A stretch of 64,000 nt of DNA from Paludibacteraceae bacterium (lineage in GTDB: Bacteria > Bacteroidota > Bacteroidia > Bacteroidales > Paludibacteraceae): NCBI GenBank assembly GCA_031292565.1, contig JARLGW010000008.1:97413-161412 (forward strand). Direction: 5' to 3'. The notes beneath the pieces are model-generated. The model ran no database searches, was not told the DNA's origin, and was given only the letters and a program-made list of their open reading frames with translations. Made by a program: the position numbers and the translations under genes. Shown here one piece after another: positions 25,561 through 34,351 of this stretch (the stretch's first letter is position 1; each line of letters opens with the position of its first letter).

Positions 25561-27459
25561 ATGAAAAAAACAATTGCACTACTGTTTCTTCTTACGCTAA
25601 CATTTTTACCTTCTCACGCAGACAAACTGACCGGAAAACAAAAAAAAGCCAGGGAAATATTCACGGAAGCTCGATTAATTTCCGACGAAAAAGAGCGTAT
25701 TAAGAAATTAAAAGAAGCGGTTGAAATTGACAATGAGTTTGTTGAAGCTCACTGGCTTATATCCGCTACCTACAAAGAATTAGGCGACGAAGTAAATATG
25801 ATTGTCTGGCTGGAAAAAGTTTGCCGTCCGAAATATAAAGACTACGAAAAAACATGCTATAAGCTGGGCAAAGAATATTACGGCATCGGGCAATATGAAA
25901 AAGCCAGGGAATGTTTCGGACGTGGCAACGGAAAATTTAGCGCATGGCAAGACAAATGTACCACGGCCATTGAAATAAAGAAACACCCCGTGCCCTTCCA
26001 ACCGGTGAACCTTGTACGTGTAAATACAGATTATGACGACTACTGGCCAAGTATAACTGCCGACGGTAAAAACATATCCACCACCGTTTTGGTAGGGCAA
26101 CGCGAAGGAGCTCGCTCCTTAACAGCTCAAGAAGATATTTATCATAGTTCTCTGATGGAAAACGGTGAATGGTCCAAAAGCGAACCGCTAGGCCCTCCTA
26201 CCAATACACCTCAAAATGAAGGAGCTCAAAGTTTTTCGGTGGACGGACGTTACATGTTCTTCATCGCTTGTGACCGCCCTAGCAGCGTAGGTGGTTGCGA
26301 TATTTATTATTCCATCAGACAAGGAAATCAGTGGAGCCCAGCCATCAATCCAGGCAAGCCGCTAAATACTCAATATTGGGAAACAAACCCATCCTTCTCT
26401 CCTGCCGGTGACGAATTATTCTTTTCCAGCAATCGCCCCGGAGGTGTTGGAGGTAAAGATATTTGGGTGAGTAAAGTTACCATTCAGGAAAACGGACAAT
26501 TGCAATTTGCAGAACCTAAAAATGTAGGTGCACCAATTAACACAACTGAAGATGAATTTTCTCCATTTATCCACGCGGATAATAAAACCTTGTATTTTTC
26601 CTCGACAGGGCATCCGGGTTTGGGTGGATACGACATTTTTTATGCCAAAAGAGATGACAACGGAAAATGGAGCGAACCCCGCAATATTGGATATCCAATT
26701 AATACTCACCGCGATGAAATAGGTTTTTGTGTTAACGCACAAGGAGATAAAGCATACCTTTCGTCCAACGGTATCTTGAAAAACGGACGAGGAAAAGATA
26801 TATATGAAATAAGCCTGCCCGAAGATTTACGCCCCGAACGTATGGATTTCTTCGATGGAAAGGTGTGGGATTGGAAAACCAGGAAACCAATTCAGGCTAA
26901 AATTGAAGTATATAAACTAAAAGATGATAAAACCGTGTTCCAATCGGTGTCCGACCAAGTTACAGGCGAATTTCAGGCATTCCTTCCTGTTAACGATGAG
27001 TATGGATATACCGTGGAAAAGAAAGGTTATTTATTTGTGTCAGGAAACCTGCAACAAAGGGATAGCTTGCACGCTTCACGGAAGATAATTGATTTGCGCA
27101 CGATTGCCGTTGGTGAAAAGGTTACGCTGAACAATATCTTCTTCGACTTCAACAAATCCACCTTAAAAACGGAATCGTACAGCGAATTGAAACGTGTAGC
27201 GAAGTTCTTGAAAGTGAACTCGAAGGTTTCCGTGGAGCTTGCCGGGCACACGGATAACGTGGGTGGACACGAATATAACATGCGCCTGTCGGAAGCTCGC
27301 GCCAAGGAGGTGGCCGACTTCTTATTAAAACAAGGCGTTCCGCCGGAGAGGATTACCTTTAAAGGTTACGGGCCTGACAAACCGATTGCCGATAATGCCA
27401 CCGATGCAGGAAGGGCTAAAAACCGAAGAACGGAAATTATAATTACAAAAGCACAATAA
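25561..27459 (+). CDS. PorE-like OmpA family protein: TPR, WD40-like propeller, CRD and OmpA domains
   Basis: 632 residues. A signal peptide (1-20) is followed by TPR-like helices (about 25-140), a five-bladed PD40/WD40-like propeller (about 155-420; repeated motifs such as FFIACDRPSSVGGCDIYYS, FFSSNRPGGVGGKDIWVS and YFSSTGHPGLGGYDIFYAK), a carboxypeptidase-regulatory-like domain (about 430-510) and an OmpA peptidoglycan-binding domain (about 525-632, NIFFDFNKSTLK and AGHTDNVGGHEYNMRLSEARA). This is the domain order known for PorE, which ties the type IX secretion machinery to peptidoglycan. Paralogues with the same layout exist, so the PorE assignment is likely but not certain. A type IX substrate is encoded at 47676. 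Confidence 0.85.
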   Translation: MKKTIALLFLLTLTFLPSHADKLTGKQKKAREIFTEARLISDEKERIKKLKEAVEIDNEFVEAHWLISATYKELGDEVNMIVWLEKVCRPKYKDYEKTCYKLGKEYYGIGQYEKARECFGRGNGKFSAWQDKCTTAIEIKKHPVPFQPVNLVRVNTDYDDYWPSITADGKNISTTVLVGQREGARSLTAQEDIYHSSLMENGEWSKSEPLGPPTNTPQNEGAQSFSVDGRYMFFIACDRPSSVGGCDIYYSIRQGNQWSPAINPGKPLNTQYWETNPSFSPAGDELFFSSNRPGGVGGKDIWVSKVTIQENGQLQFAEPKNVGAPINTTEDEFSPFIHADNKTLYFSSTGHPGLGGYDIFYAKRDDNGKWSEPRNIGYPINTHRDEIGFCVNAQGDKAYLSSNGILKNGRGKDIYEISLPEDLRPERMDFFDGKVWDWKTRKPIQAKIEVYKLKDDKTVFQSVSDQVTGEFQAFLPVNDEYGYTVEKKGYLFVSGNLQQRDSLHASRKIIDLRTIAVGEKVTLNNIFFDFNKSTLKTESYSELKRVAKFLKVNSKVSVELAGHTDNVGGHEYNMRLSEARAKEVADFLLKQGVPPERITFKGYGPDKPIADNATDAGRAKNRRTEIIITKAQ

Positions 27460-27465
27460 AATAGC

Positions 27466-27497
27466 AAAGGCGAACCTCTCGAAAAAGGTTCGCCTTT
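27466..27497. terminator. Bidirectional terminator between PorE-like and lipoprotein genes
   Basis: AAAGGCGAACCT (27466-27477) pairs perfectly with AGGTTCGCCTTT (27486-27497) around an 8-base loop, with T-rich sequence after it on the plus strand. It serves two convergent genes. Confidence 0.9.
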
Positions 27498-27517
27498 TAT
27501 TTTTTTCCAAACTAAGG

Positions 27518-27892
27518 TTACTTATTATTACCTAAACAACTAGCTTCATATACGCGGAATACTTCCACTATACTGTCAGTCCGATATATCTCTTTTATTT
27601 TAGCTTTAGATGTAAGATAAGCATCCTGTAAACTAAAATAATCGCCTTCCACCAAACAATATACCTTTTCATTATAATAGGTTTGGTTGGACATTAGTAT
27701 CACATGCTGCCCATCAATGGCTTTCACTTTAACCAGCTTATAAGCTAACTGATGCCCGCCTACATTATGGCATTCCATCTGATACACATCACCTACCTGC
27801 GGATTATCTATCATATCCTGCTCGGTGGTGCAAGAGAATAACCCTAACAGAAAGAATAAAGCAAGTGTTTTGAAAAAGAATCTTGTTTTCAT
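27518..27892 (-). CDS. Small lipoprotein of unknown function
   Basis: 124 residues. The N-terminus is a lipoprotein signal (basic start, hydrophobic run, lipobox LGLFSC with Cys near residue 21). The mature part contains VGDVYQMECHNVGGHQLAYKLVKVKAIDGQHVILMSNQTYYNEKVY and a C-terminal Cys, suggesting a small beta-rich domain. I do not recognise the family. It is a monocistronic gene, convergent with the PorE-like gene. Confidence 0.75.
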   Translation of the reverse strand: MKTRFFFKTLALFFLLGLFSCTTEQDMIDNPQVGDVYQMECHNVGGHQLAYKLVKVKAIDGQHVILMSNQTYYNEKVYCLVEGDYFSLQDAYLTSKAKIKEIYRTDSIVEVFRVYEASCLGNNK

Positions 27893-28030
27893 ACGGAAAG
27901 GATTTATAATTTACACTAAATACAAGTTATGTATATTTTATTTAGCTAATTGCTGAATGAAATCTAAGGTTCAACAAAAACTTAACAATGAAACAATTTA
28001 TCAAAATAAAAGTTTATGGTTTAGTGAGAA

Positions 28031-28062
28031 TAAAAAAGCGCAAAGGAAAAAATCCTTTGCGC
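28031..28062 (-). terminator. Terminator of metH
   Basis: GCGCAAAGGA (28038-28047) pairs with TCCTTTGCGC (28053-28062); on the minus strand a run of T follows the stem. It lies 30-60 bases after the metH stop. The adjoining bases to 28080 contain further GCAAAG/CGAAG-like units on the minus strand. Confidence 0.85.
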
Positions 28063-28090
28063 CTTCGTGTCTTTGCGTTTACTATAAATC

Positions 28091-30838
28091 TTAAAACAAA
28101 TTCGGTTTCTTGCTACGAGCCTCATCCAACGAGGTGAGTTGCAGGGTTTTTTCACTACGCTTATCACGCAAGTGTTGATATTCCGTGTCTAGGTTCTTTA
28201 CAAATTCAGGCTTGTTAGCCGGATTAAGAAGTTGCCCCAAAATGAAAACATTTTGGGAGGCATCCTTCACATACACAACGGGGTAATTATAGTTTGGTGC
28301 AATTTTTACCGCTGTGTGAATTTTGGATGTAGTAGCTCCACCTATCAGCAACGGAATGGTAAGCCCCGCCCGTTGCATCTCGGCAGCCACGTGGGTCATT
28401 TCTTCCAGCGAAGGTGTTATAAGTCCACTCAAACCTATAATATCCACCTTTTCATCGATGGCTGTTTGTATGATTTTTTCCGATGGCACCATCACCCCAA
28501 GGTCTATTACTTCATAATTGTTGCAAGCCATAATTACACTTACAATATTTTTCCCAATGTCGTGCACATCACCCTTCACGGTTGCAATAAGCATTTTACC
28601 CGCCTTGGTGCTGCCACCTTGAGCATTCTGTTGCTCAATAATGGGTTGAAGTATAGCCACGGCCTGTTTCATGGTGCGGGCGGTTTTCACCACCTGCGGT
28701 AAAAACATCTTACCCTGCCCGAACAAGTCGCCCACCACATTCATTCCATTCATCAAGGGTTTTTCAATAATCTCAAGAGCGGTAGGATATTTTGTTAAGG
28801 CTTCGGCCAGGTCTTCTTCCAAATATTGAGATATACCTTTAATCAAGCTATAAGAAAGCCGATCCTCCAACGGTTTGGTTCGCCATTCATCAATTTTATT
28901 TTCCTTGATTTCACCAGACTGTTCGGCCTTTATTTCTTCGGCTTTTTCTATCATCCGTTCCGTGGCATCGGGGCGGGTATTGAGCACCACGTCTTCACAC
29001 AAAGCAAGCAAATCTTTTGGGATGTCCTCATACACCTGCATCATGCCGGCGTTAACGATACCCATATCCATACCCGCTTTCACGGCGTGATAAAGGAATA
29101 CGGATTGAATGGCTTCTCGCACGGGGTTGTTCCCCCTGAATGAGAATGAAAGGTTACTTACCCCACCGCTTATTTTGGCATGAGGCAGATTGACTTTTAT
29201 CCATTTCACCGCGTTAATAAAGTCCACCCCATAATTATTATGTTCCTCTATACCGGTAGCAATAGCCAATATATTGGGGTCGAAAATAATATCTTGAGGG
29301 GGAAAATCGGCTTGCTCGGTTAAGAGCTTATAAGCACGGGCGCATATTTCCTGTTTACGTTCCAAGCTGTCAGCTTGTCCCTTTTCATCGAAAGCCATCA
29401 CCACCGTGGCAGCTCCATAACGACGAATTTTTTTCGCTTTCTTAATAAACTCTTCTTCGCCTTCTTTCAAGCTAATGGAGTTTACCACCGCTTTGCCTTG
29501 GAGGCATTTGAGTCCGGCTTCAATCACATCCCACTTGGAGGAATCAATCATAATGGGCAGGCGGGCAATTTCGGGTTCGGACATCAACAAGTTGAGGAAC
29601 GTTACCATTTCGGCCTTGGCATCAAGCATGGCATCATCCATGTTGACATCAATTATTTGGGCTCCATCTTCTACCTGTTCACGAGCAATGGCTAATGCCT
29701 TGTCATATTTTTTCTCGTTGATTAGGCGTAAAAATTTACGCGACCCTGCCACGTTGCATCGCTCACCTACATTTACAAAATTATTTTCGGGACGGATTTC
29801 AAACACTTCCAGTCCTGATAATTCGGTGATGTACGATTTCGGAGTGGGTTTCCGTATGGCATCAACATTGTTTGATAATTGTTGGTATTGGGCAATATGA
29901 GCGGGAGTGGTACCACAACATCCGCCTATAATATTGATGAGTTTTTCATCAAAATATTCTTTCACCTGTTCGGCCATAAGTTCGGGAGTTTCGTCGTATT
30001 CACCGAACTGATTGGGTAAGCCTGCATTAGGGTATGCACTTACAAAGCAAGAGGCATGAGTGGCTATTTCTTCCAAATAGGGTTTAAGGTCTCTTGCTCC
30101 AAAAGAGCAATTCAAACCCACTGATAGTAGATGTACATGCGAAACGGAAGCCAAAAAGGCACGAATGGTTTGACCAGAAAGGGTTCGTCCGCTTTTATCG
30201 GCAACCGTGGCGGATAGCATGATGGGCAACCGGAGGTCTTTTGCTTGCATCACTTCTTCGGCGGCATAAATGGCGGCTTTAGCATTGAGGGTATCGAAGA
30301 TTGTTTCGATTAAAAGGACATCTATGCCTCCTTCTACCAAAGCTTGGATTTGTTCTTGATAAGCGGACACCAAATCGTCGAAAGTAACACCACGTGCTCC
30401 GGGATTATTTACATCGGCGGACATGGAGGCCGTTTTATTAGTTGGGCCGATAGAACCGGCCACAAAACGAGGCTTTGACGGATTGGCCGCAGTATATTGA
30501 TCGGCGATGGAACGGGCAATTTTTGCAGCCTCAAAGTTAATTTCACTTACCAATGATTCCATACCATAGTCGGCCATAGAAACACGTTGTGTATTAAACG
30601 AGTTGGTTTCGATAATGTCGGCTCCTGCATCCAGGTATTTGGCATGGATGGCACGGATAATTTCGGGTTGTGTCAGGCACAACAGGTCATTGTTACCTTT
30701 GACAAGGGAAGTCCATTGGGCAAAACGTTCGCCACGATAATCCGCTTCTTGCAGTTTATAGTGTTGAATCATGGTACCCATAGCCCCGTCGAGGATAAGA
30801 ATGCGCTTTTCGAGTTCGGTTTGTAACTTGCTAATCAT
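28091..30838 (-). CDS. metH: Cobalamin-dependent methionine synthase lacking the reactivation domain
   Basis: 915 residues from the ATG at 30838. Modules in order: homocysteine-binding domain (about 5-320, with [11 protein letters not shown] and the zinc-site [11 protein letters not shown]), pterin/methyltetrahydrofolate-binding domain (about 345-620, [16 protein letters not shown]), B12 cap domain (about 650-740) and cobalamin-binding domain (about 750-880) with [13 protein letters not shown], whose His coordinates cobalt. The C-terminal SAM-binding reactivation domain of the roughly 1227-residue Escherichia coli enzyme is absent, and the following 190 bases cannot hold it. A promoter lying between 30838 and an upstream in-frame ATG at 30895 fixes the start. 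Confidence 0.95.
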   Translation of the reverse strand: MISKLQTELEKRILILDGAMGTMIQHYKLQEADYRGERFAQWTSLVKGNNDLLCLTQPEIIRAIHAKYLDAGADIIETNSFNTQRVSMADYGMESLVSEINFEAAKIARSIADQYTAANPSKPRFVAGSIGPTNKTASMSADVNNPGARGVTFDDLVSAYQEQIQALVEGGIDVLLIETIFDTLNAKAAIYAAEEVMQAKDLRLPIMLSATVADKSGRTLSGQTIRAFLASVSHVHLLSVGLNCSFGARDLKPYLEEIATHASCFVSAYPNAGLPNQFGEYDETPELMAEQVKEYFDEKLINIIGGCCGTTPAHIAQYQQLSNNVDAIRKPTPKSYITELSGLEVFEIRPENNFVNVGERCNVAGSRKFLRLINEKKYDKALAIAREQVEDGAQIIDVNMDDAMLDAKAEMVTFLNLLMSEPEIARLPIMIDSSKWDVIEAGLKCLQGKAVVNSISLKEGEEEFIKKAKKIRRYGAATVVMAFDEKGQADSLERKQEICARAYKLLTEQADFPPQDIIFDPNILAIATGIEEHNNYGVDFINAVKWIKVNLPHAKISGGVSNLSFSFRGNNPVREAIQSVFLYHAVKAGMDMGIVNAGMMQVYEDIPKDLLALCEDVVLNTRPDATERMIEKAEEIKAEQSGEIKENKIDEWRTKPLEDRLSYSLIKGISQYLEEDLAEALTKYPTALEIIEKPLMNGMNVVGDLFGQGKMFLPQVVKTARTMKQAVAILQPIIEQQNAQGGSTKAGKMLIATVKGDVHDIGKNIVSVIMACNNYEVIDLGVMVPSEKIIQTAIDEKVDIIGLSGLITPSLEEMTHVAAEMQRAGLTIPLLIGGATTSKIHTAVKIAPNYNYPVVYVKDASQNVFILGQLLNPANKPEFVKNLDTEYQHLRDKRSEKTLQLTSLDEARSKKPNLF

Positions 30839-30864
30839 TATATAGTTTTGAAGAATTTGAACTG

Positions 30865-30896
30865 CAAAGATAACAGGATTGATTGGTGCTTCCAAA
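30865..30896 (-). promoter_or_regulatory. Promoter for metH (TTTG, N20, TATCTTTG)
   Basis: On the minus strand TTTG (30896-30893) is followed after 20 bases by TATCTTTG (30872-30865), an almost ideal Bacteroidota promoter 26 bases from the ATG. The leader is too short for a cobalamin riboswitch. Confidence 0.7.
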
Positions 30897-30987
30897 ATAG
30901 GGTTAGAAAAAGAAAAGAGCGGATAACATAAAATTACCCGCTCTCAATCATATTCATTACAAATATTATAGAATCTCATATATCTTA

Positions 30988-32952
30988 TTAAGGTATTTTT
31001 TTAATAAGTTGTCCATTTTTCCAAAATCCTTTAGCTAGAGTTTTTCCATGAGAATCGAAATATTCACCGTAACCATTTGGTAAGTCATTCGCAAAATTCC
31101 CGACAAACCTTCGTCCATCCTGATAGTTCACTTCTCCTTTCCCCTCACTTTTACCATTCACTGTTTTGCCGGAAAATCCCCATTTAGGGTTAAATTCTAC
31201 AATATAGGTAGGATTTAATTTCTCTTTGACATTAAATTCTCCAATTTTTTTCAGCATTTTAAATTTATCGGGATATTTTAAAACTGCCGGATAAATGGTT
31301 ATATACCCGTGCCTAAACCATCCATCTATAATAACGTGTGTAACTTTTTTACGAATAAAGAAATTAAGCACTGAATCGGGGCTTGCATATAAGGGAAAAC
31401 ATTCTGCACGTCTATAGCCTGAAAATATATAATATAGTTCGGGCTTTCTACACATTACGCGGCTGTTGGCCGGAAGATTTGCCTTACACCAATCTATAGC
31501 CTGAAGGTATTGTACCGCTTTTACTTCAGGAAACTCTTCCCAAGAGTCCATTTGACTGGACAAATGCAATGAGTCCCTCATTTTTGCATAGGTTGGAAAC
31601 ATGAAAATCATAGGGAAAACAATTACCAAAAGAGAAATAACGATAACCGATTTTTGCTTCTTTTGAAACTGCTGCCATACCAACGCTACAAGTTGAGAAA
31701 AACCATAGATGGTGAGGAAAATAAAAAACGGAATGAGGGCGATATAATAACGGCTCCCTCCAAATTGCTCGGGATAAAAAATCAACACCGCCATGGTAAT
31801 AGCCATATAAAACAGAATGAGCCATCGAGCATCTTTTAAGAACCAAATACCGGTAAGCATAAGTGCAAGAACAAACAACCCTCGCAACCATTCTGTTGCT
31901 GTTACATCTTTACCCAAATCAACATTGGAGTAAAAAAGGGTGTTGGGCACCCATCGGGTGATGTAATTCTTAACATTACTTTCTATCCGAACTTCCCAAT
32001 CTTGGGGAGTGGACATGGTTTGTCCAAATTGTTTTTTGCTAAAATTTTCGGCATAAACCGAGCCGTGTACTCCTAACCGCTCATTTCTAGTGTCCCATGA
32101 AAATTTGGAGATTGAAACAGAAAGCAGCAACAGTAAGGTAAGTACAAACAGCTTAACCATTCTTGCTTTTTTTGTTGCTATTTCATCCGTTTCTTCCTTC
32201 CGTTTGGCTTTATACCAAACCAATAAACTTCGGAAGAAACGGATGCCGACCCACAATATGATAGAAATAATAATGGACAAACCCATGGTACGAACAAAGT
32301 AGGTGTAATTAAGCAACATGATAAGTGCTATGGGGATGCCATACTCCAACCACTTTTTATCCAAAAACAACTTACGCCGAGTTATTTCCAAAACGAGCAG
32401 AACTAATAACAGACTAAGGAAGAGATACAAAATTTCGCTCATCATAATGGTTGCCCAACGCAACAGTTCGGGGTGTGCTGCACAAAGCATCCCGGTGATA
32501 AACGCAACAATTATATTGCCTGAAATCCGCTTAATAATGTAAAACAATAGAAGAATGGAGCCATACAGAAGCAATCCGTTAAAAAGCTTAACGGCATCGG
32601 TACTGTTTGGGAAAATTTTCATTATTCCGGCAATGAAAACGGGATAGCCGGGTGGGAAATGCGTATGCGGTTCGTTTTTAAACCCGATGGTAGATGTATA
32701 GCCATTACCCTCAGCAAGCGATTTTCCCAAAGAATAGTATTGCACGTTATCTCCATTCAAATCAATTTTCTTATCAAAAATGTAAGCATAATTTGAGAAG
32801 TAATAAATTGATAAAAGAATGATCAATGCCAATCGGACAAATCTATTTCCTAATAATTCGTTAACCCTTTCAGTGAAGTTTTTTTTGTGTAAGATTTGTT
32901 TTTTACATGTAGTAACATTTTTTTGAGTAGAATTTTGTTTCATAAGCTGCAA
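30988..32952 (-). CDS. GT-C membrane glycosyltransferase (ArnT/PMT-like) with C-terminal MORN repeats
   Basis: 654 residues. After a basic N-terminus there is a first helix (about 37-54) and a loop with NGDNVQYYSLGKSLAEGNGYTS and HTHFPPGYPVFIAGIM, the acidic and HFPPG-type motifs of dolichyl-phosphate-mannose-like transferases. About ten more helices run to residue 470, then a periplasmic domain. The last 60 residues contain MORN-type repeats (GKGEVNYQDGRRFVGNFAN, NGYGEYFDSHGKTLAKGFW). The donor would be a polyprenyl-phosphate sugar; the acceptor is unknown. ATG codons at residues 1 and 4 are both possible. Confidence 0.8.
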   Translation of the reverse strand: MQLMKQNSTQKNVTTCKKQILHKKNFTERVNELLGNRFVRLALIILLSIYYFSNYAYIFDKKIDLNGDNVQYYSLGKSLAEGNGYTSTIGFKNEPHTHFPPGYPVFIAGIMKIFPNSTDAVKLFNGLLLYGSILLLFYIIKRISGNIIVAFITGMLCAAHPELLRWATIMMSEILYLFLSLLLVLLVLEITRRKLFLDKKWLEYGIPIALIMLLNYTYFVRTMGLSIIISIILWVGIRFFRSLLVWYKAKRKEETDEIATKKARMVKLFVLTLLLLLSVSISKFSWDTRNERLGVHGSVYAENFSKKQFGQTMSTPQDWEVRIESNVKNYITRWVPNTLFYSNVDLGKDVTATEWLRGLFVLALMLTGIWFLKDARWLILFYMAITMAVLIFYPEQFGGSRYYIALIPFFIFLTIYGFSQLVALVWQQFQKKQKSVIVISLLVIVFPMIFMFPTYAKMRDSLHLSSQMDSWEEFPEVKAVQYLQAIDWCKANLPANSRVMCRKPELYYIFSGYRRAECFPLYASPDSVLNFFIRKKVTHVIIDGWFRHGYITIYPAVLKYPDKFKMLKKIGEFNVKEKLNPTYIVEFNPKWGFSGKTVNGKSEGKGEVNYQDGRRFVGNFANDLPNGYGEYFDSHGKTLAKGFWKNGQLIKKIP

Positions 32953-32993
32953 CTATTAATGTGATTATAATTTGCATAAAAGAATAATTCAAA

Positions 32994-34145
32994 TTAAACA
33001 AACTGACTAACATCATCTACAGAAATAGTTTGCCCACCTAAAATGATGAGCCGTTCAACCACATTACGAAGTTCGCGGATATTACCCGTCCACGAGCGGT
33101 TTTGGAGAGCTTGTAAGGCTTCTTCTTCGAAAATTTTAGGGCTAATGCCCTGTTCGGCTGAAATTTGATTGCAAAAATGATTAACCAACAAGGGGATATC
33201 TTCCTTGCGCTCGTCCAAAGCCGGAACATTTATCAATATTACGCTTAGGCGGTGGTACAGGTCTTCGCGAAAGTTTCCTTTTTCTATTTCAGCCTTGAGG
33301 TTCTTATTTGTAGCCGCAATTACACGCACATTGATTTTAATATCTTTATCGCTACCCACGGGTGAAATTACATTTTCCTGAAGGCAACGCAACACCTTGG
33401 CTTGTGCTGAAAGGCTCATATCGCCAATTTCGTCCAGAAAAATAGTTCCGCCGTTGGCTTGCTCAAACTTACCGCTCCGTTGCTTAATAGCGGATGTAAA
33501 GGCACCCTTCTCATGCCCGAAGAGTTCGCTTTCTATCAGCTCGGAAGGTATAGCGGCACAATTTACTTCTACAAAGGGGTTATTGCTCCGGCCACTTTGT
33601 TGATATATCTGGCGAGCCACCACTTCCTTACCCGTACCATTGGAACCGGTAATAAGCACTCGTGCATCAGTTGGAGCCACACGATCTATCATCTCACGCA
33701 CTTTATCCAAAGCAGGTGCAGAACCAATCATTTCGTATTTCTTATCCACTTTCTTTTTCAGCACTTTAGTTTCAGCTATCAGCGTGGTTTTATCCAACGC
33801 GTTGCGCACCGTAACCAAAAGCCGGTTCAGGTCAATGGGTTTTTCAATAAAATCGAAAGCTCCTTTTTTAATACATTCTACAGCTGTCTCAATATTGCCG
33901 TGGCCTGATATCATCACAATAGGGGTTTCGGCATTGTGCTCATGGGCTTTGACTAACAACTCTATACCATCGATTTCAGGCATTTTAATATCGGAAAAAA
34001 TGAGATCGTAAGCATTGGCACGAATTTGTTCCAAGCCTTTAGTTCCATTCTCAGCCAAATCCACCTGATGTTTTTCAAACTCCAAAATGTCTTTCATCGT
34101 GCTACGAATGCCACGTTCATCATCAATTACCAATATTTTAGCCAT
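32994..34145 (-). CDS. NtrC-type sigma-54 response regulator lacking the Fis-type DNA-binding domain
   Basis: 383 residues. The receiver domain is at 1-120 (DDE acidic pocket, phosphoacceptor Asp in LIFSDIKMPEIDG, Lys in FDFIEKPIDL). The AAA+ domain is at about 140-375 with Walker A GSNGTGKEVVA, the sigma-54 contact loop GAFTSA, and GGTIFLDEIGDMS. The protein ends at SVDDVSQFV immediately after the AAA+ module; the usual C-terminal helix-turn-helix is missing and only 41 bases separate it from the next gene. It would activate sigma-54 promoters from solution or through partners. No histidine kinase gene adjoins it. Confidence 0.92.
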   Translation of the reverse strand: MAKILVIDDERGIRSTMKDILEFEKHQVDLAENGTKGLEQIRANAYDLIFSDIKMPEIDGIELLVKAHEHNAETPIVMISGHGNIETAVECIKKGAFDFIEKPIDLNRLLVTVRNALDKTTLIAETKVLKKKVDKKYEMIGSAPALDKVREMIDRVAPTDARVLITGSNGTGKEVVARQIYQQSGRSNNPFVEVNCAAIPSELIESELFGHEKGAFTSAIKQRSGKFEQANGGTIFLDEIGDMSLSAQAKVLRCLQENVISPVGSDKDIKINVRVIAATNKNLKAEIEKGNFREDLYHRLSVILINVPALDERKEDIPLLVNHFCNQISAEQGISPKIFEEEALQALQNRSWTGNIRELRNVVERLIILGGQTISVDDVSQFV

Positions 34146-34172
34146 AAGTCTCTCTCTTTTTTATTGTACACA

Positions 34173-34180
34173 CAAAAATA
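34173..34180 (-). promoter_or_regulatory. -7 promoter element for the NtrC-type regulator
   Basis: The minus strand reads TATTTTTG, matching TAnnTTTG, 27 bases before the ATG. No clear -33 TTTG was seen. Confidence 0.4.
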
Positions 34181-34311
34181 GCAATAAAATTTCGATGTTA
34201 AAAGTAAAAAAAGAACATTAGCAAATGTTAAGTAAAAAAAGAATAATATGCTATTATGCCCATAGTTAAACATATTTACAATATTTTTTATCTAAGATTC
34301 CAAAAATGTTA

Positions 34312-34319
34312 TAATTTTG
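34312..34319 (+). promoter_or_regulatory. -7 promoter element for the LtaS-like gene
   Basis: TAATTTTG fits the consensus and lies 32 bases before the ATG at 34352. Confidence 0.45.
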
Positions 34320-34351
34320 GCATATAAAATTCAACGTCATCCCCTACTATA

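Noticed and set aside
27893..28090. Small gene or missing metH domain between the lipoprotein and metH
   Set aside because: The 198 bases contain only the lipoprotein's upstream region and the metH terminator, with no open frame of useful length.
30839..30990. Possible cobalamin riboswitch upstream of metH
   Set aside because: The promoter leaves a leader of under 30 bases, far too short for a riboswitch, and no B12-box sequence is present.
32953..32993. Frameshift that would restore an HTH domain on the NtrC-type regulator
   Set aside because: Only 41 bases separate the stop from the next gene, too few for a Fis-type domain of about 40 residues in any frame.
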